A DNA stretch of 13,589 nt, taken from Gammaproteobacteria bacterium. GTDB taxonomy: Bacteria; Pseudomonadota; Gammaproteobacteria; Eutrophobiales; Eutrophobiaceae. The notes below the pieces were generated by a model that was not told the origin of the DNA, searched no databases, and saw only the letters and a program-made list of their open reading frames with translations. This document shows, in pieces, positions 6,901 through 13,569 of this stretch (positions are counted from its first letter, which is position 1; every line of letters begins with the position of its first letter). The stretch spans positions 1 through 13,589 of the forward strand of contig JABHFC010000255.1 in assembly GCA_018676275.1 (NCBI GenBank). The letters are read 5' to 3'. Position numbers and translations under genes: made by a program.

Positions 6901-9162
6901 TTAATTAACTTCTTCAACCCAGCGGGTAATCTTCATATCCTGCAAAGGTTGCATACCTTTTTCTTTTACATCGAGCGCATGTCGACGTCCACATTCAGGA
7001 CACAAATATTCAACCAGTTCCATTGTCGTATGCAAACGAATACCTTCTGGTAATTCCTCTTTCGTCAGACTGTGACTGGAAGTGTGTTCTTTCCAGTTCT
7101 CCTGAGCGTTACAAAACACACAGCCACACTCACATTCAAATTGTAGTGAGGAATCAGATGTTTGCGTTAAGAGCAGACCTGCACCAAAACGAGATAGTGT
7201 CACTCGATCACCTGTATCAATATTTGAGGATAGCTTCGATGGTGAATCCGCCTTGCTTAAGCGTTCTTTTTGCATGGCATTACGTCGCTTAATAGTTTCT
7301 TCCTCTGCTTCATTGGTAACTACGCCATAAATCTTCTCTGCACGCTCTGCTGACACGTAGCCAATATCAACATCAGTAATGACTTCCTCAATCTTACGTT
7401 GCAATGGATCTCCATAGCCACCTCCTCCCTGCCATGTGTATTGAACGACGTCGCCTGGCATAAGCGGTAACTCATCCTGTTTCGCGGCAAGTACTTGTAC
7501 CTTACCCCCAAGTGAGTCCAGATCCATCGGCTCGCCAACTTCTTCCAGTATCAGCGGCAAGTCACTTTCAGCGTATTTTTGTCCGACATCGGAATCATGA
7601 ATAATCATCGCATTACTGCAAACACCGGGATAAGCGCCAAACTGTCCGTAGGATATAGGAACTTCAACCCCATGTGATGTAAGTGAACAACGCAAACGAT
7701 CTACGCCATGAGGCGTCCAGGCAGTACCGGCGGCACGACCACCACGATGTTCGCCATCACCACCTGTGTCCGGAAAAAACGAACGATACAAAAACAACAT
7801 CGGGCTATGCATCTCGTTGTATTCAATATTCGGGATGTGCGGACGTGGAGAAACAAAACAACCTGCCTGGTCCATACCATCAGCAAACGGATTCGCACCA
7901 CCACCACCAATTTGCGCATCAATCAATTGATTTCCAAAAGGCTCACCATGTTGATTGGTATCTCCGGTAAACAGCGCCGCCATGGTGCCATGTGTTACAC
8001 CCTGGGAATGTTTCCTGCTTTTCTCTGACAAGGCGAGTAATTTGGATATTGCATGGGCAGTGGTAAGTGTTATTACCCAACCCTGTCCTATAGTCGCGGC
8101 ACCTGTTGCCGCCGGTGCGTTCGCATTACAAATCAAACCCTTTGGTGCGATTACTTCAATGCTATTCAATATGCCCTGATTCCAGGGAATACCAGAACCC
8201 AATAAAGGTGCAACACCACCCAGTATCGCGCCAATAAGACAACCCTCTGCACAATTGATGTAACCATAGGCCTGCGGAGATGAATCTGACATGTCGATAG
8301 TTAAGCGGTCACCTTCTTTGATGATTTTAACATCAGTCTTATACACTTTATTTTCGGTACCATCATGGTCAAGGTAACCGCGAGTGCGGACTTCACCATC
8401 GGGTAAGGAGCGCAAATGTTCACGGGTTTTACGTTCGGAGTAGCGTATTAATTCCTCCATTACCGTCAGTATGGTCTTAGCACCATACTGCTGCATAAGC
8501 TCAGTAAGACGATCACGTGCAACAACATTAGATGCGATAAAACCTTTTAAATCCAAACCAATCATCTGCGGTTGACGCGTCATGTTCATGATCATGCGCC
8601 AAATGTCTAAGCGCATTTTGCCTTTTTCAATTAAACGCATCGGCGGCATCATCAAGCCTTCCTGTTGTTTTTCTTTTGCCCTGACCGAAACAGAACCAAC
8701 AGACATACCTCCCATGTCAACCTGGTGGGCTGTTACGCCTGTCCATGACACCAACTCTCCTTCAAAGAATATCGGTGCCATGATGGTGACGTCAGGATGA
8801 TGTACCGCTCCCTTGTAGGGATCGTTAACGATATACATATCACCATCAGAGATTTCCTCATCAGCAAAATCTTCCATCACATTTTTCAAGATGAGTGGCA
8901 TCGCGCCGGAATGAAATACCACTTGTGGCCCCATCGACGCCAGGCGACCATCAGCTGTAAACAATGCATTGTTGAAATCACCGGCACCCGCAACGATGGG
9001 AGATACAGAAACTTCTTTTAAGGCGAGTGCCTGTTCTTCGTTAATTGCCTGGAACTTGTTACGAATAATTTCAAATATAATGGGATCAACAGAAAGAGGC
9101 TTATCCAGCTCATCCCTGTTGGCGATACTGGGGCCAAGTACATAGTCATCAATGTTATTCAT
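6901..9162 (-). CDS. Hydantoinase B/acetone carboxylase alpha-like subunit with fused C-terminal gamma-like zinc module
   Basis: This 753-residue protein combines two parts. Residues ~24-640 are a HyuB/oxoprolinase-B domain: NDPYKGAVHHPDV at 113-125, AHQVDMGG at 145-152, and the usual family end GGGGYGDPL near 580. H121, D124 and H146 are spaced like the Mn ligands I recall for acetone carboxylase alpha (H150, D153, H175). After a variable linker, residues ~655-753 carry a zinc-ribbon-like module: C677 and C679 in ECECGCVFC, a WKEH segment, then C721 and C724 in CPECG. This resembles the separate gamma subunit of acetone carboxylase (PF08882). The start overlaps the HyuA stop by ATGA with AGGAG 6 nt upstream. 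It probably forms an ATP-dependent ketone carboxylase with the preceding protein; a cyclic-amide hydrolase (hydantoinase, oxoprolinase or caprolactamase type) is the alternative. Confidence 0.88.
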   Translation of the reverse strand: MNNIDDYVLGPSIANRDELDKPLSVDPIIFEIIRNKFQAINEEQALALKEVSVSPIVAGAGDFNNALFTADGRLASMGPQVVFHSGAMPLILKNVMEDFADEEISDGDMYIVNDPYKGAVHHPDVTIMAPIFFEGELVSWTGVTAHQVDMGGMSVGSVSVRAKEKQQEGLMMPPMRLIEKGKMRLDIWRMIMNMTRQPQMIGLDLKGFIASNVVARDRLTELMQQYGAKTILTVMEELIRYSERKTREHLRSLPDGEVRTRGYLDHDGTENKVYKTDVKIIKEGDRLTIDMSDSSPQAYGYINCAEGCLIGAILGGVAPLLGSGIPWNQGILNSIEVIAPKGLICNANAPAATGAATIGQGWVITLTTAHAISKLLALSEKSRKHSQGVTHGTMAALFTGDTNQHGEPFGNQLIDAQIGGGGANPFADGMDQAGCFVSPRPHIPNIEYNEMHSPMLFLYRSFFPDTGGDGEHRGGRAAGTAWTPHGVDRLRCSLTSHGVEVPISYGQFGAYPGVCSNAMIIHDSDVGQKYAESDLPLILEEVGEPMDLDSLGGKVQVLAAKQDELPLMPGDVVQYTWQGGGGYGDPLQRKIEEVITDVDIGYVSAERAEKIYGVVTNEAEEETIKRRNAMQKERLSKADSPSKLSSNIDTGDRVTLSRFGAGLLLTQTSDSSLQFECECGCVFCNAQENWKEHTSSHSLTKEELPEGIRLHTTMELVEYLCPECGRRHALDVKEKGMQPLQDMKITRWVEEVN

Positions 9163-11234
9163 ACCTTTCTCCTGATCGACATACCAAGAAGCTCATCAAT
9201 CACTGCAAACTGATTTGAACTAATCGCAACTGTCGTGCCTTCATATTCAACAACTGCAGGTCCTGATATTTCATTAGCCGATTTCAATAACTCACCGGTA
9301 TAAACTGCCGTATCGACAAACTCCTTTTTGTCCATATCATAAACAGGGCGTTTGCCTTTTAGAGCAGACGATGCGTCCTCTCCTTCTGCAAGATAACGCG
9401 CACATTCAGGTCGGGATAGCTCACCGCTTGCTTCAACTACGTAGGTAACAAACTCCAGGCCAGCCTTATCGGGCAGAGCTTCTTCACCATAACGTTTTTG
9501 ATAGGCAGCGAGAAAATTCTCAATCAGACCTGCTATAGATCCGGGAAAGGGAATAGATAAGGATTTGGTCTGGCGGATAAAACGAACTTCCACTTCTTTG
9601 TGAAAATGACGTTTATCTGTCGCAACATCTTGCATATCAAGTGCATCATTCGCCTGCTTTTCAAGCTCAGCAAACACGGCTTCCATTTCATCCAGACTGA
9701 TATCACCCTTACCTTCTCTTGTTACACGTTTTGGCAAGGCACGACCAAGGCTCAATTTAATATCGGACGCCACGGCACCAAAAGCACAAAAGACTGATTG
9801 ACTGGACGGCACAATAATTTCATCGACAATATCCAGAGCAAATGCAGGTGCATGGGTAGCACCAGCACCACCAAAGGCATATAGCACAAACTCCCGTGGA
9901 TCATGACCCTGTTCAATAGTGACAACACGTAGAAGATCAGCCATGCGTGTATCAACAATTTTTTTAATGCCTGCCGCCGCCTCCTCTATGCTCAGACCTA
10001 ATGGTTCGGCGACATGTACACGAATAGCCTCGCGTGCCTTTTCCACATCAAGTTCTAATTTCCCACCTAAAAATTGTGCAGGATCGATTATTCCCAGAAC
10101 CACATCCGCATCAGTGACAGTGGGACGTTCTCCACCTTTGCCATAACAAGCTGGGCCGGGTTCTGCTCCTGCACTTTCAGGACCAACGAACAGATAGCCA
10201 CCTTCCTCTACTCCTGCAATGGAACCACCTCCGGCACCAATTGCCCTGACATCAACCATTGGTAGTAAGAGATGATTTTTATCAATCACCGTTTCTTTAC
10301 GCAGCACAGAGGTATTTGCGGCAATCACAGCCACATCTGCGGAGGTTCCGCCCATATCAAAAGTAATAATATTCTCGTGTCCCGACAGTTGACCAATGTA
10401 TCTGGCTGCGGTTACACCCCCGGAAGGCCCTGAAAGCAACAACCTTACTGAGGACCGGCCCGCTTCAGCAGGTGTCATTAATCCACCAGATGAATCAAGC
10501 AAATATAATCGCTTCGCTCCGAGGCGTTTCTCAAGAGTATCCGTATATTCACGAACCAGTGGTCCAAGGTAGGCGTTAACGACTGTCGTTGCGGTCCTTT
10601 CATATTCACCGAGCAAAGGAACTAATTCATGGGAAGCAGAAATATACAGATCAGGAAGCTCGGCTTTCAGAATTTCCAGCGTCCTTTTTTCATGTTCAAT
10701 GTTTTTAAATGACCAAAGGTAGGAAATTGCCAGTGCTTCCACACCTGCTTTCTTAATCTTCTCTATTGCATCATAAATATCCTGCTCGCGTAGTGGAGAA
10801 ATGATGTCGCCTCGATAGTCCACGCGTTCGCGAATGCCAAAAATAAGTGAACGTGGCACCAGTGGTTCTGGCACGCGTCGATTGGAATAGTCTGTCAGTT
10901 CTGAAGGAGATAATCCTGCTGTCATACCCATCATGCGTTGCATGATCATCGTGTCTTCAAAACCACGCGTGGTCAAAATAGCGACCTTTGCGCCGCGTCG
11001 TTCTATGAAAGCATTGGTAGCGGCTGTGGTGCCATGGGATATCCGATCGATATTTTCGAGCAAATTTTCCAGATCCGTGCCTTCTTTTTCAGCAACGAGA
11101 GTAAGTGCGGCAAGTAATCCCTCCAGCAAACGACCGGGGGTTGAAGGACTTTTGGATGTGTCTATAGAGCCATCGTCATGCATGATGACAACATCTGTAA
11201 AAGTACCACCGATATCAATACCAACAGCGGCCAT
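9159..11234 (-). CDS. Hydantoinase A/acetone carboxylase beta-like ATPase subunit
   Basis: This 691-residue protein is a HyuA/oxoprolinase-A homologue with an ASKHA-type ATP-binding fold. It starts with the phosphate-binding signature GIDIGGTFTD (5-14). HGTTAATNA (68-75) follows, then GEYERTATTVVNAYLGPLV (~209-227), LLLSGPSGG (265-273), the second phosphate loop FDMGGTSADV (292-301), and the GAGGGSIA/AEPGPACYG block (333-365). Length and motif order are complete, with no truncation. In this family the subunit uses ATP to phosphorylate the carbonyl substrate or bicarbonate in acetone and acetophenone carboxylases, or to drive ring opening in hydantoinases and oxoprolinases. It is the first gene of the operon, with AGGAG 10 nt before the ATG. 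The gamma-like module on its partner favours the carboxylase branch (inference). Confidence 0.92.
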   Translation of the reverse strand: MAAVGIDIGGTFTDVVIMHDDGSIDTSKSPSTPGRLLEGLLAALTLVAEKEGTDLENLLENIDRISHGTTAATNAFIERRGAKVAILTTRGFEDTMIMQRMMGMTAGLSPSELTDYSNRRVPEPLVPRSLIFGIRERVDYRGDIISPLREQDIYDAIEKIKKAGVEALAISYLWSFKNIEHEKRTLEILKAELPDLYISASHELVPLLGEYERTATTVVNAYLGPLVREYTDTLEKRLGAKRLYLLDSSGGLMTPAEAGRSSVRLLLSGPSGGVTAARYIGQLSGHENIITFDMGGTSADVAVIAANTSVLRKETVIDKNHLLLPMVDVRAIGAGGGSIAGVEEGGYLFVGPESAGAEPGPACYGKGGERPTVTDADVVLGIIDPAQFLGGKLELDVEKAREAIRVHVAEPLGLSIEEAAAGIKKIVDTRMADLLRVVTIEQGHDPREFVLYAFGGAGATHAPAFALDIVDEIIVPSSQSVFCAFGAVASDIKLSLGRALPKRVTREGKGDISLDEMEAVFAELEKQANDALDMQDVATDKRHFHKEVEVRFIRQTKSLSIPFPGSIAGLIENFLAAYQKRYGEEALPDKAGLEFVTYVVEASGELSRPECARYLAEGEDASSALKGKRPVYDMDKKEFVDTAVYTGELLKSANEISGPAVVEYEGTTVAISSNQFAVIDELLGMSIRRKV

Positions 11235-11244
11235 AAAATAAATT

Positions 11245-11249
11245 CTCCT
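11245..11249 (-). promoter_or_regulatory. Shine-Dalgarno for the first operon gene
   Basis: AGGAG on the minus strand lies 10 nt before the ATG at 11234. It supports this start, which places the ATP-binding signature GIDIGGTFTD only four residues from the N-terminus, as is normal for the family. Confidence 0.65.
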
Positions 11250-11292
11250 GGAGTGAATTCTTATATCTAAATCGCCTGACCATATTAGATCT

Positions 11293-11310
11293 GGATATAT
11301 TTTTTTATCC
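11293..11310. repeat. Inverted repeat GGATA-N8-TATCC in operon leader
   Basis: GGATA at 11293-11297 pairs with TATCC at 11306-11310 across an 8-nt T-rich spacer. It lies ~60-75 nt upstream of the first operon start codon and shares its last two bases with the next dyad. It could be an operator or a small RNA hairpin in the leader; it could also be chance in AT-rich DNA. Confidence 0.3.
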
Positions 11311-11320
11311 TGTCCACAGG
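11309..11320. repeat. Dyad CCTGT-CC-ACAGG in operon leader
   Basis: A perfect 5-bp inverted repeat with a 2-nt centre lies 75-86 nt upstream of the first operon gene. The short centre fits a protein-binding site better than an RNA hairpin. Its symmetry differs from the LysR-type dyads, so a second regulator is possible (inference). Confidence 0.35.
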
Positions 11321-11364
11321 TAATCAGGTCCCATTTGTAGTCTCTATCCTAAGCAGACGGGGAA

Positions 11365-11392
11365 ACGATAACAATAACCATTTTGGTTTCAA
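11365..11392 (-). promoter_or_regulatory. Possible sigma70 promoter of the catabolic operon
   Basis: On the minus strand TTGAAA (11392-11387, five of six matches to TTGACA) is followed after 16 nt by TATCGT (11370-11365, four of six matches to TATAAT). The upstream LysR-type dyad centred at 11403 would then overlap the -35 side at about -45, as expected for an activator-dependent promoter with a weak -10. The predicted leader would be ~120 nt. This is inferred from pattern only. Confidence 0.3.
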
Positions 11393-11414
11393 TTATTGCG
11401 TAAGCCGCAACAAA
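11392..11414. promoter_or_regulatory. Candidate LysR operator, site 1 (operon-proximal)
   Basis: The sequence is ATTATTG-N9-CAACAAA with an inner perfect dyad TTGCG-TAAGC-CGCAA (11396-11410). It contains T-N11-A (T11397, A11409), the LysR-family operator pattern. The left half-site and the 9-nt spacing are identical to those of site 2. It lies ~160 bp from both divergent start codons. Confidence 0.5.
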
Positions 11415-11506
11415 TAAATGTTTTTTATCTTCCTGTAAGAGGGTTATTACGCCTATTAAGTTGAAATACTTGAAAAATCTGATGTCAATATTGAAAACCA
11501 ATCTAT

Positions 11507-11529
11507 ATTATTGCTTTTAAAACAATAAT
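11507..11529. promoter_or_regulatory. Candidate LysR operator, site 2 (regulator-proximal)
   Basis: This is a perfect 7-bp inverted repeat ATTATTG-N9-CAATAAT, with three more pairs inside the spacer, so 10 of 11 positions are symmetric. It contains T-N11-A (T11512, A11524). It ends 36 bp before the LysR start codon, a place suited to autorepression. Its centre (11518) is 115 bp from that of site 1, about eleven helical turns. Confidence 0.55.
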
Positions 11530-11565
11530 TCTGAATATCAATTTTATTGAACGCATGCATTAATC

Positions 11566-12498
11566 ATGAAATTACGGTTTAACGAAGAGCGATTACGCTG
11601 TTTATATGTTGCTGCCAACTTGGGCACAATGCGGGCAGCTGCCGAAAAGCTAAATATGGCGGCGTCGTCAGTCAGTCGACAGATTCATAAACTTGAAACA
11701 GAACTTGATGCTCCATTAATTGAAAAGGGACGTCATCGTATTAAGTTGACCCAGGCAGGTCATATTCTTTTTGACTATTACACCAAGCGCTCCGTAGATC
11801 AGGAAGAATTATCTACACGACTTGAAGATATCAAGGCCTTACGTGTTGGAAATATCACGATTGCCATTGTTGAAGGCTTTGTTGGTGGAATTATCAGTCC
11901 AACAATCAATGAATTTATCAGTAAATATTCAAACATATTTATTGACGTTCGTATGTTGCCGACAACAAGAGAAGTCATCGAGATGGTTGTTCAGGATGAT
12001 GCTCATTTTGGTGTTGCCTTTGACGCCGATAATGAAAATAGAATTCATGCGCGACCTGCGATTGAACAACCAATAAAGGCGATAGTACACCCGGAACATG
12101 CACTAGCTGGCAAGCAGACCATTAAGTTAGCTGACCTAAGTGATTCGAATATAGTTCTTAATCAAAATTTCAGGATGCATGAAGTAATACAAGAAGGTGC
12201 TAAACATGAAAATACCAGGTTAAATATTGTCATGACGACTAATTCATTTGTATTGCTCAAAAACTGCGTAATGAATGGTCAAGGAGTAACATTCCTGTCA
12301 GATCTTGCTGTCGCTCAGGAATTAACAAATGGGGAGCTGGTATCCATAAATGTCGACAATCCCGTTTTAAAAAATAGTGTTGCGGTTGTAGCTACCCGTG
12401 TTGGTCGACAACTACCCACTAGTGCAAACAGGCTATTAAGAAATGTCCAGGAATCCTTAATAAAATGGGATAAAACCTTTAACAAGAAAAATCGTTAA
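11566..12498 (+). CDS. LysR-type transcriptional regulator
   Basis: This 310-residue protein has normal LysR length and architecture. The N-terminal winged HTH (residues ~5-65) includes GTMRAAAEKLNMAASSVSRQIHKLE and the wing near LIEKGRHRIKLTQAG. A linker helix follows, then a periplasmic-binding-protein-like effector domain (~92-300) beginning near RVGNITIAIVEGF. It is transcribed away from the five-gene catabolic operon, the classic layout for a LysR protein controlling its neighbour in response to a pathway compound. Two matching dyads lie between them. There is no obvious Shine-Dalgarno before the ATG, which suggests low expression or an unusual leader. That it regulates the operon is inference from position. 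Confidence 0.93.
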   Translation: MKLRFNEERLRCLYVAANLGTMRAAAEKLNMAASSVSRQIHKLETELDAPLIEKGRHRIKLTQAGHILFDYYTKRSVDQEELSTRLEDIKALRVGNITIAIVEGFVGGIISPTINEFISKYSNIFIDVRMLPTTREVIEMVVQDDAHFGVAFDADNENRIHARPAIEQPIKAIVHPEHALAGKQTIKLADLSDSNIVLNQNFRMHEVIQEGAKHENTRLNIVMTTNSFVLLKNCVMNGQGVTFLSDLAVAQELTNGELVSINVDNPVLKNSVAVVATRVGRQLPTSANRLLRNVQESLIKWDKTFNKKNR

Positions 12499-12520
12499 TA
12501 AGCTAATGCATTCATGTCCT

Positions 12521-12540
12521 ACGGAATCCGTTCATTCCGT
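12521..12540. terminator. Hairpin between convergent LysR and fieF genes
   Basis: ACGGAAT (12521-12527) pairs perfectly with ATTCCGT (12534-12540) around a 6-nt loop CCGTTC. It lies 22 nt after the LysR stop and covers the fieF stop codon (12532-12534) and its last codons. There is no T-tract on either side, so it is not a textbook intrinsic terminator; it may protect 3' ends or act as a weak bidirectional terminator. Confidence 0.35.
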
Positions 12541-13410
12541 CTCCATCGGGTCCTGGTGTATCAAAATATCTGCATTTGGAAATGCTGCCTGTAATTCTGC
12601 TTCGACTTCATCACCAATGCGATGTGCTTCGTTTAGGCTTATCTCTCCGTCCATATCAAGATGTGTCTGAATAAAAATATCTTTACCCGAAGCCCGAGTT
12701 CTTAATTCATGAAGACTTGATACACCCGGATGCCCAATGGCGATGCCTTTTATCTTTTCCCTGTCTTCATCTGACAACTCCCTGTCCATTAATTGATCCA
12801 GCGATTGTTTTACAATTTTCCAGGCAGAATAAATAATGTAAACAGCGATTAGCAAGGCGGCGATTGGATCTGCCAGTGTCCAGCCAGTATATGCGCTAAT
12901 CAGAAGTGCAAGAATGACACTAATATTCAAGGCGATGTCGCTAAAGTAATGAATCGAATCAGCCTGAATAGCAAGTGAACCTGTTTCTTTTACAACGTGG
13001 CGTTGATATATAACCAGAAGAATAGTGACAAACAGAGATATCAGCATTACGCCAACACCAATATTGGTATGTTGAATTTGTTGTGGGTTAACAAAGCGGT
13101 TTATCGCTTCAAAAATCAAAAATATTGAAGAACCCATAATAAATGCCGCCTGTCCGAGACCCGCTAGCGGTTCCGCCTTTCCGTGGCCAAAACGATGTTC
13201 TTCATCAGCAGGCTCAAGCGCATGCCGCACAGCAATGAAATTCAGGATTGAAGCCAGCGAATCCAGTACTGAGTCAATAAGACTGGATAATAGCGCCACA
13301 GACCCCGTCAATATATAGGCTACAAATTTGATTGATATTAGTCCGAATGCGACCGTAACCGAAGCATAGGTTGCTCGCCGCATTAGTACTGCTTTTTTAT
13401 CCTGAGCCAT
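12532..13410 (-). CDS. fieF: Cation diffusion facilitator, FieF/YiiP-type divalent metal efflux pump
   Basis: This 292-residue inner-membrane protein exports divalent cations (Zn, Cd, Fe type) by proton antiport. About six hydrophobic segments span residues ~12-34, 38-60, 84-104, 115-135, 158-177 and 180-199. Transport-site residues match YiiP: D46 and D50 in LIDSVLDS, H154 and D158 in HYFSD. The second-site block PADEEHRFGHGKAE keeps D69, H72 and H76. A C-terminal cytoplasmic domain (~205-292) has histidines in GHPG, THLD and LIHQDP, as in the metal-sensing homodimer domain. Length is normal. It is convergent with the LysR gene and has no evident functional link to the carboxylase operon. 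The DDHD transport site favours Zn/Cd over Mn. No clear Shine-Dalgarno precedes the ATG. Confidence 0.93.
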   Translation of the reverse strand: MAQDKKAVLMRRATYASVTVAFGLISIKFVAYILTGSVALLSSLIDSVLDSLASILNFIAVRHALEPADEEHRFGHGKAEPLAGLGQAAFIMGSSIFLIFEAINRFVNPQQIQHTNIGVGVMLISLFVTILLVIYQRHVVKETGSLAIQADSIHYFSDIALNISVILALLISAYTGWTLADPIAALLIAVYIIYSAWKIVKQSLDQLMDRELSDEDREKIKGIAIGHPGVSSLHELRTRASGKDIFIQTHLDMDGEISLNEAHRIGDEVEAELQAAFPNADILIHQDPMETE

Positions 13411-13569
13411 TATTTATAAAATATATTTTATGCTGCGAAATAAGAACTTATTGTATATAAGCCAATTCATAGTAATTGTGCCCGTGTTTAGTTCGACCAT
13501 TGTCACCCATCCCAGTAGAATGGGCTCACATTATATTTAATTCTTAACATTGCTTCCGGGATAATTTTT
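13411..13569. promoter_or_regulatory. Divergent intergenic region upstream of fieF
   Basis: This AT-rich region lies between fieF (minus) and a plus-strand gene entering from the right edge. It contains a perfect 16-bp palindrome ATAAAATATATTTTAT (13416-13431), TTATTG-N9-CAAT (13448-13466), and CCCAT-N9-ATGGG (13506-13524). I could not place promoters with confidence. Confidence 0.4.

Larger units (their letters stand above)
11235..11565. promoter_or_regulatory. Divergent control region between carboxylase operon and LysR gene
   Basis: This 331-bp AT-rich region separates the divergent operon and its presumed LysR regulator. It holds two similar 23-bp LysR-type dyads (11392-11414 and 11507-11529), a 13-bp dyad AACCA-TTT-TGGTT at 11376-11388, a 12-bp dyad CCTGT-CC-ACAGG at 11309-11320, and GGATA-N8-TATCC at 11293-11310. 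A possible sigma70 promoter for the operon lies at 11365-11392. No convincing sigma70 promoter could be picked for the LysR gene, and I see no open reading frame of note. Confidence 0.7.

Noticed and set aside
6901..11234. Plain hydantoinase or 5-oxoprolinase assignment
   Set aside because: The gamma-like zinc tail and the pathway context favour a carboxylase. The hydrolase option is kept only as an alternative.
11490..11502. ATTG-N5-CCAAT-like dyad before the LysR gene
   Set aside because: ATTG and CAAT are five bases apart and do not fit the 9-nt spacing or T-N11-A of the two stronger sites, so this is probably chance.
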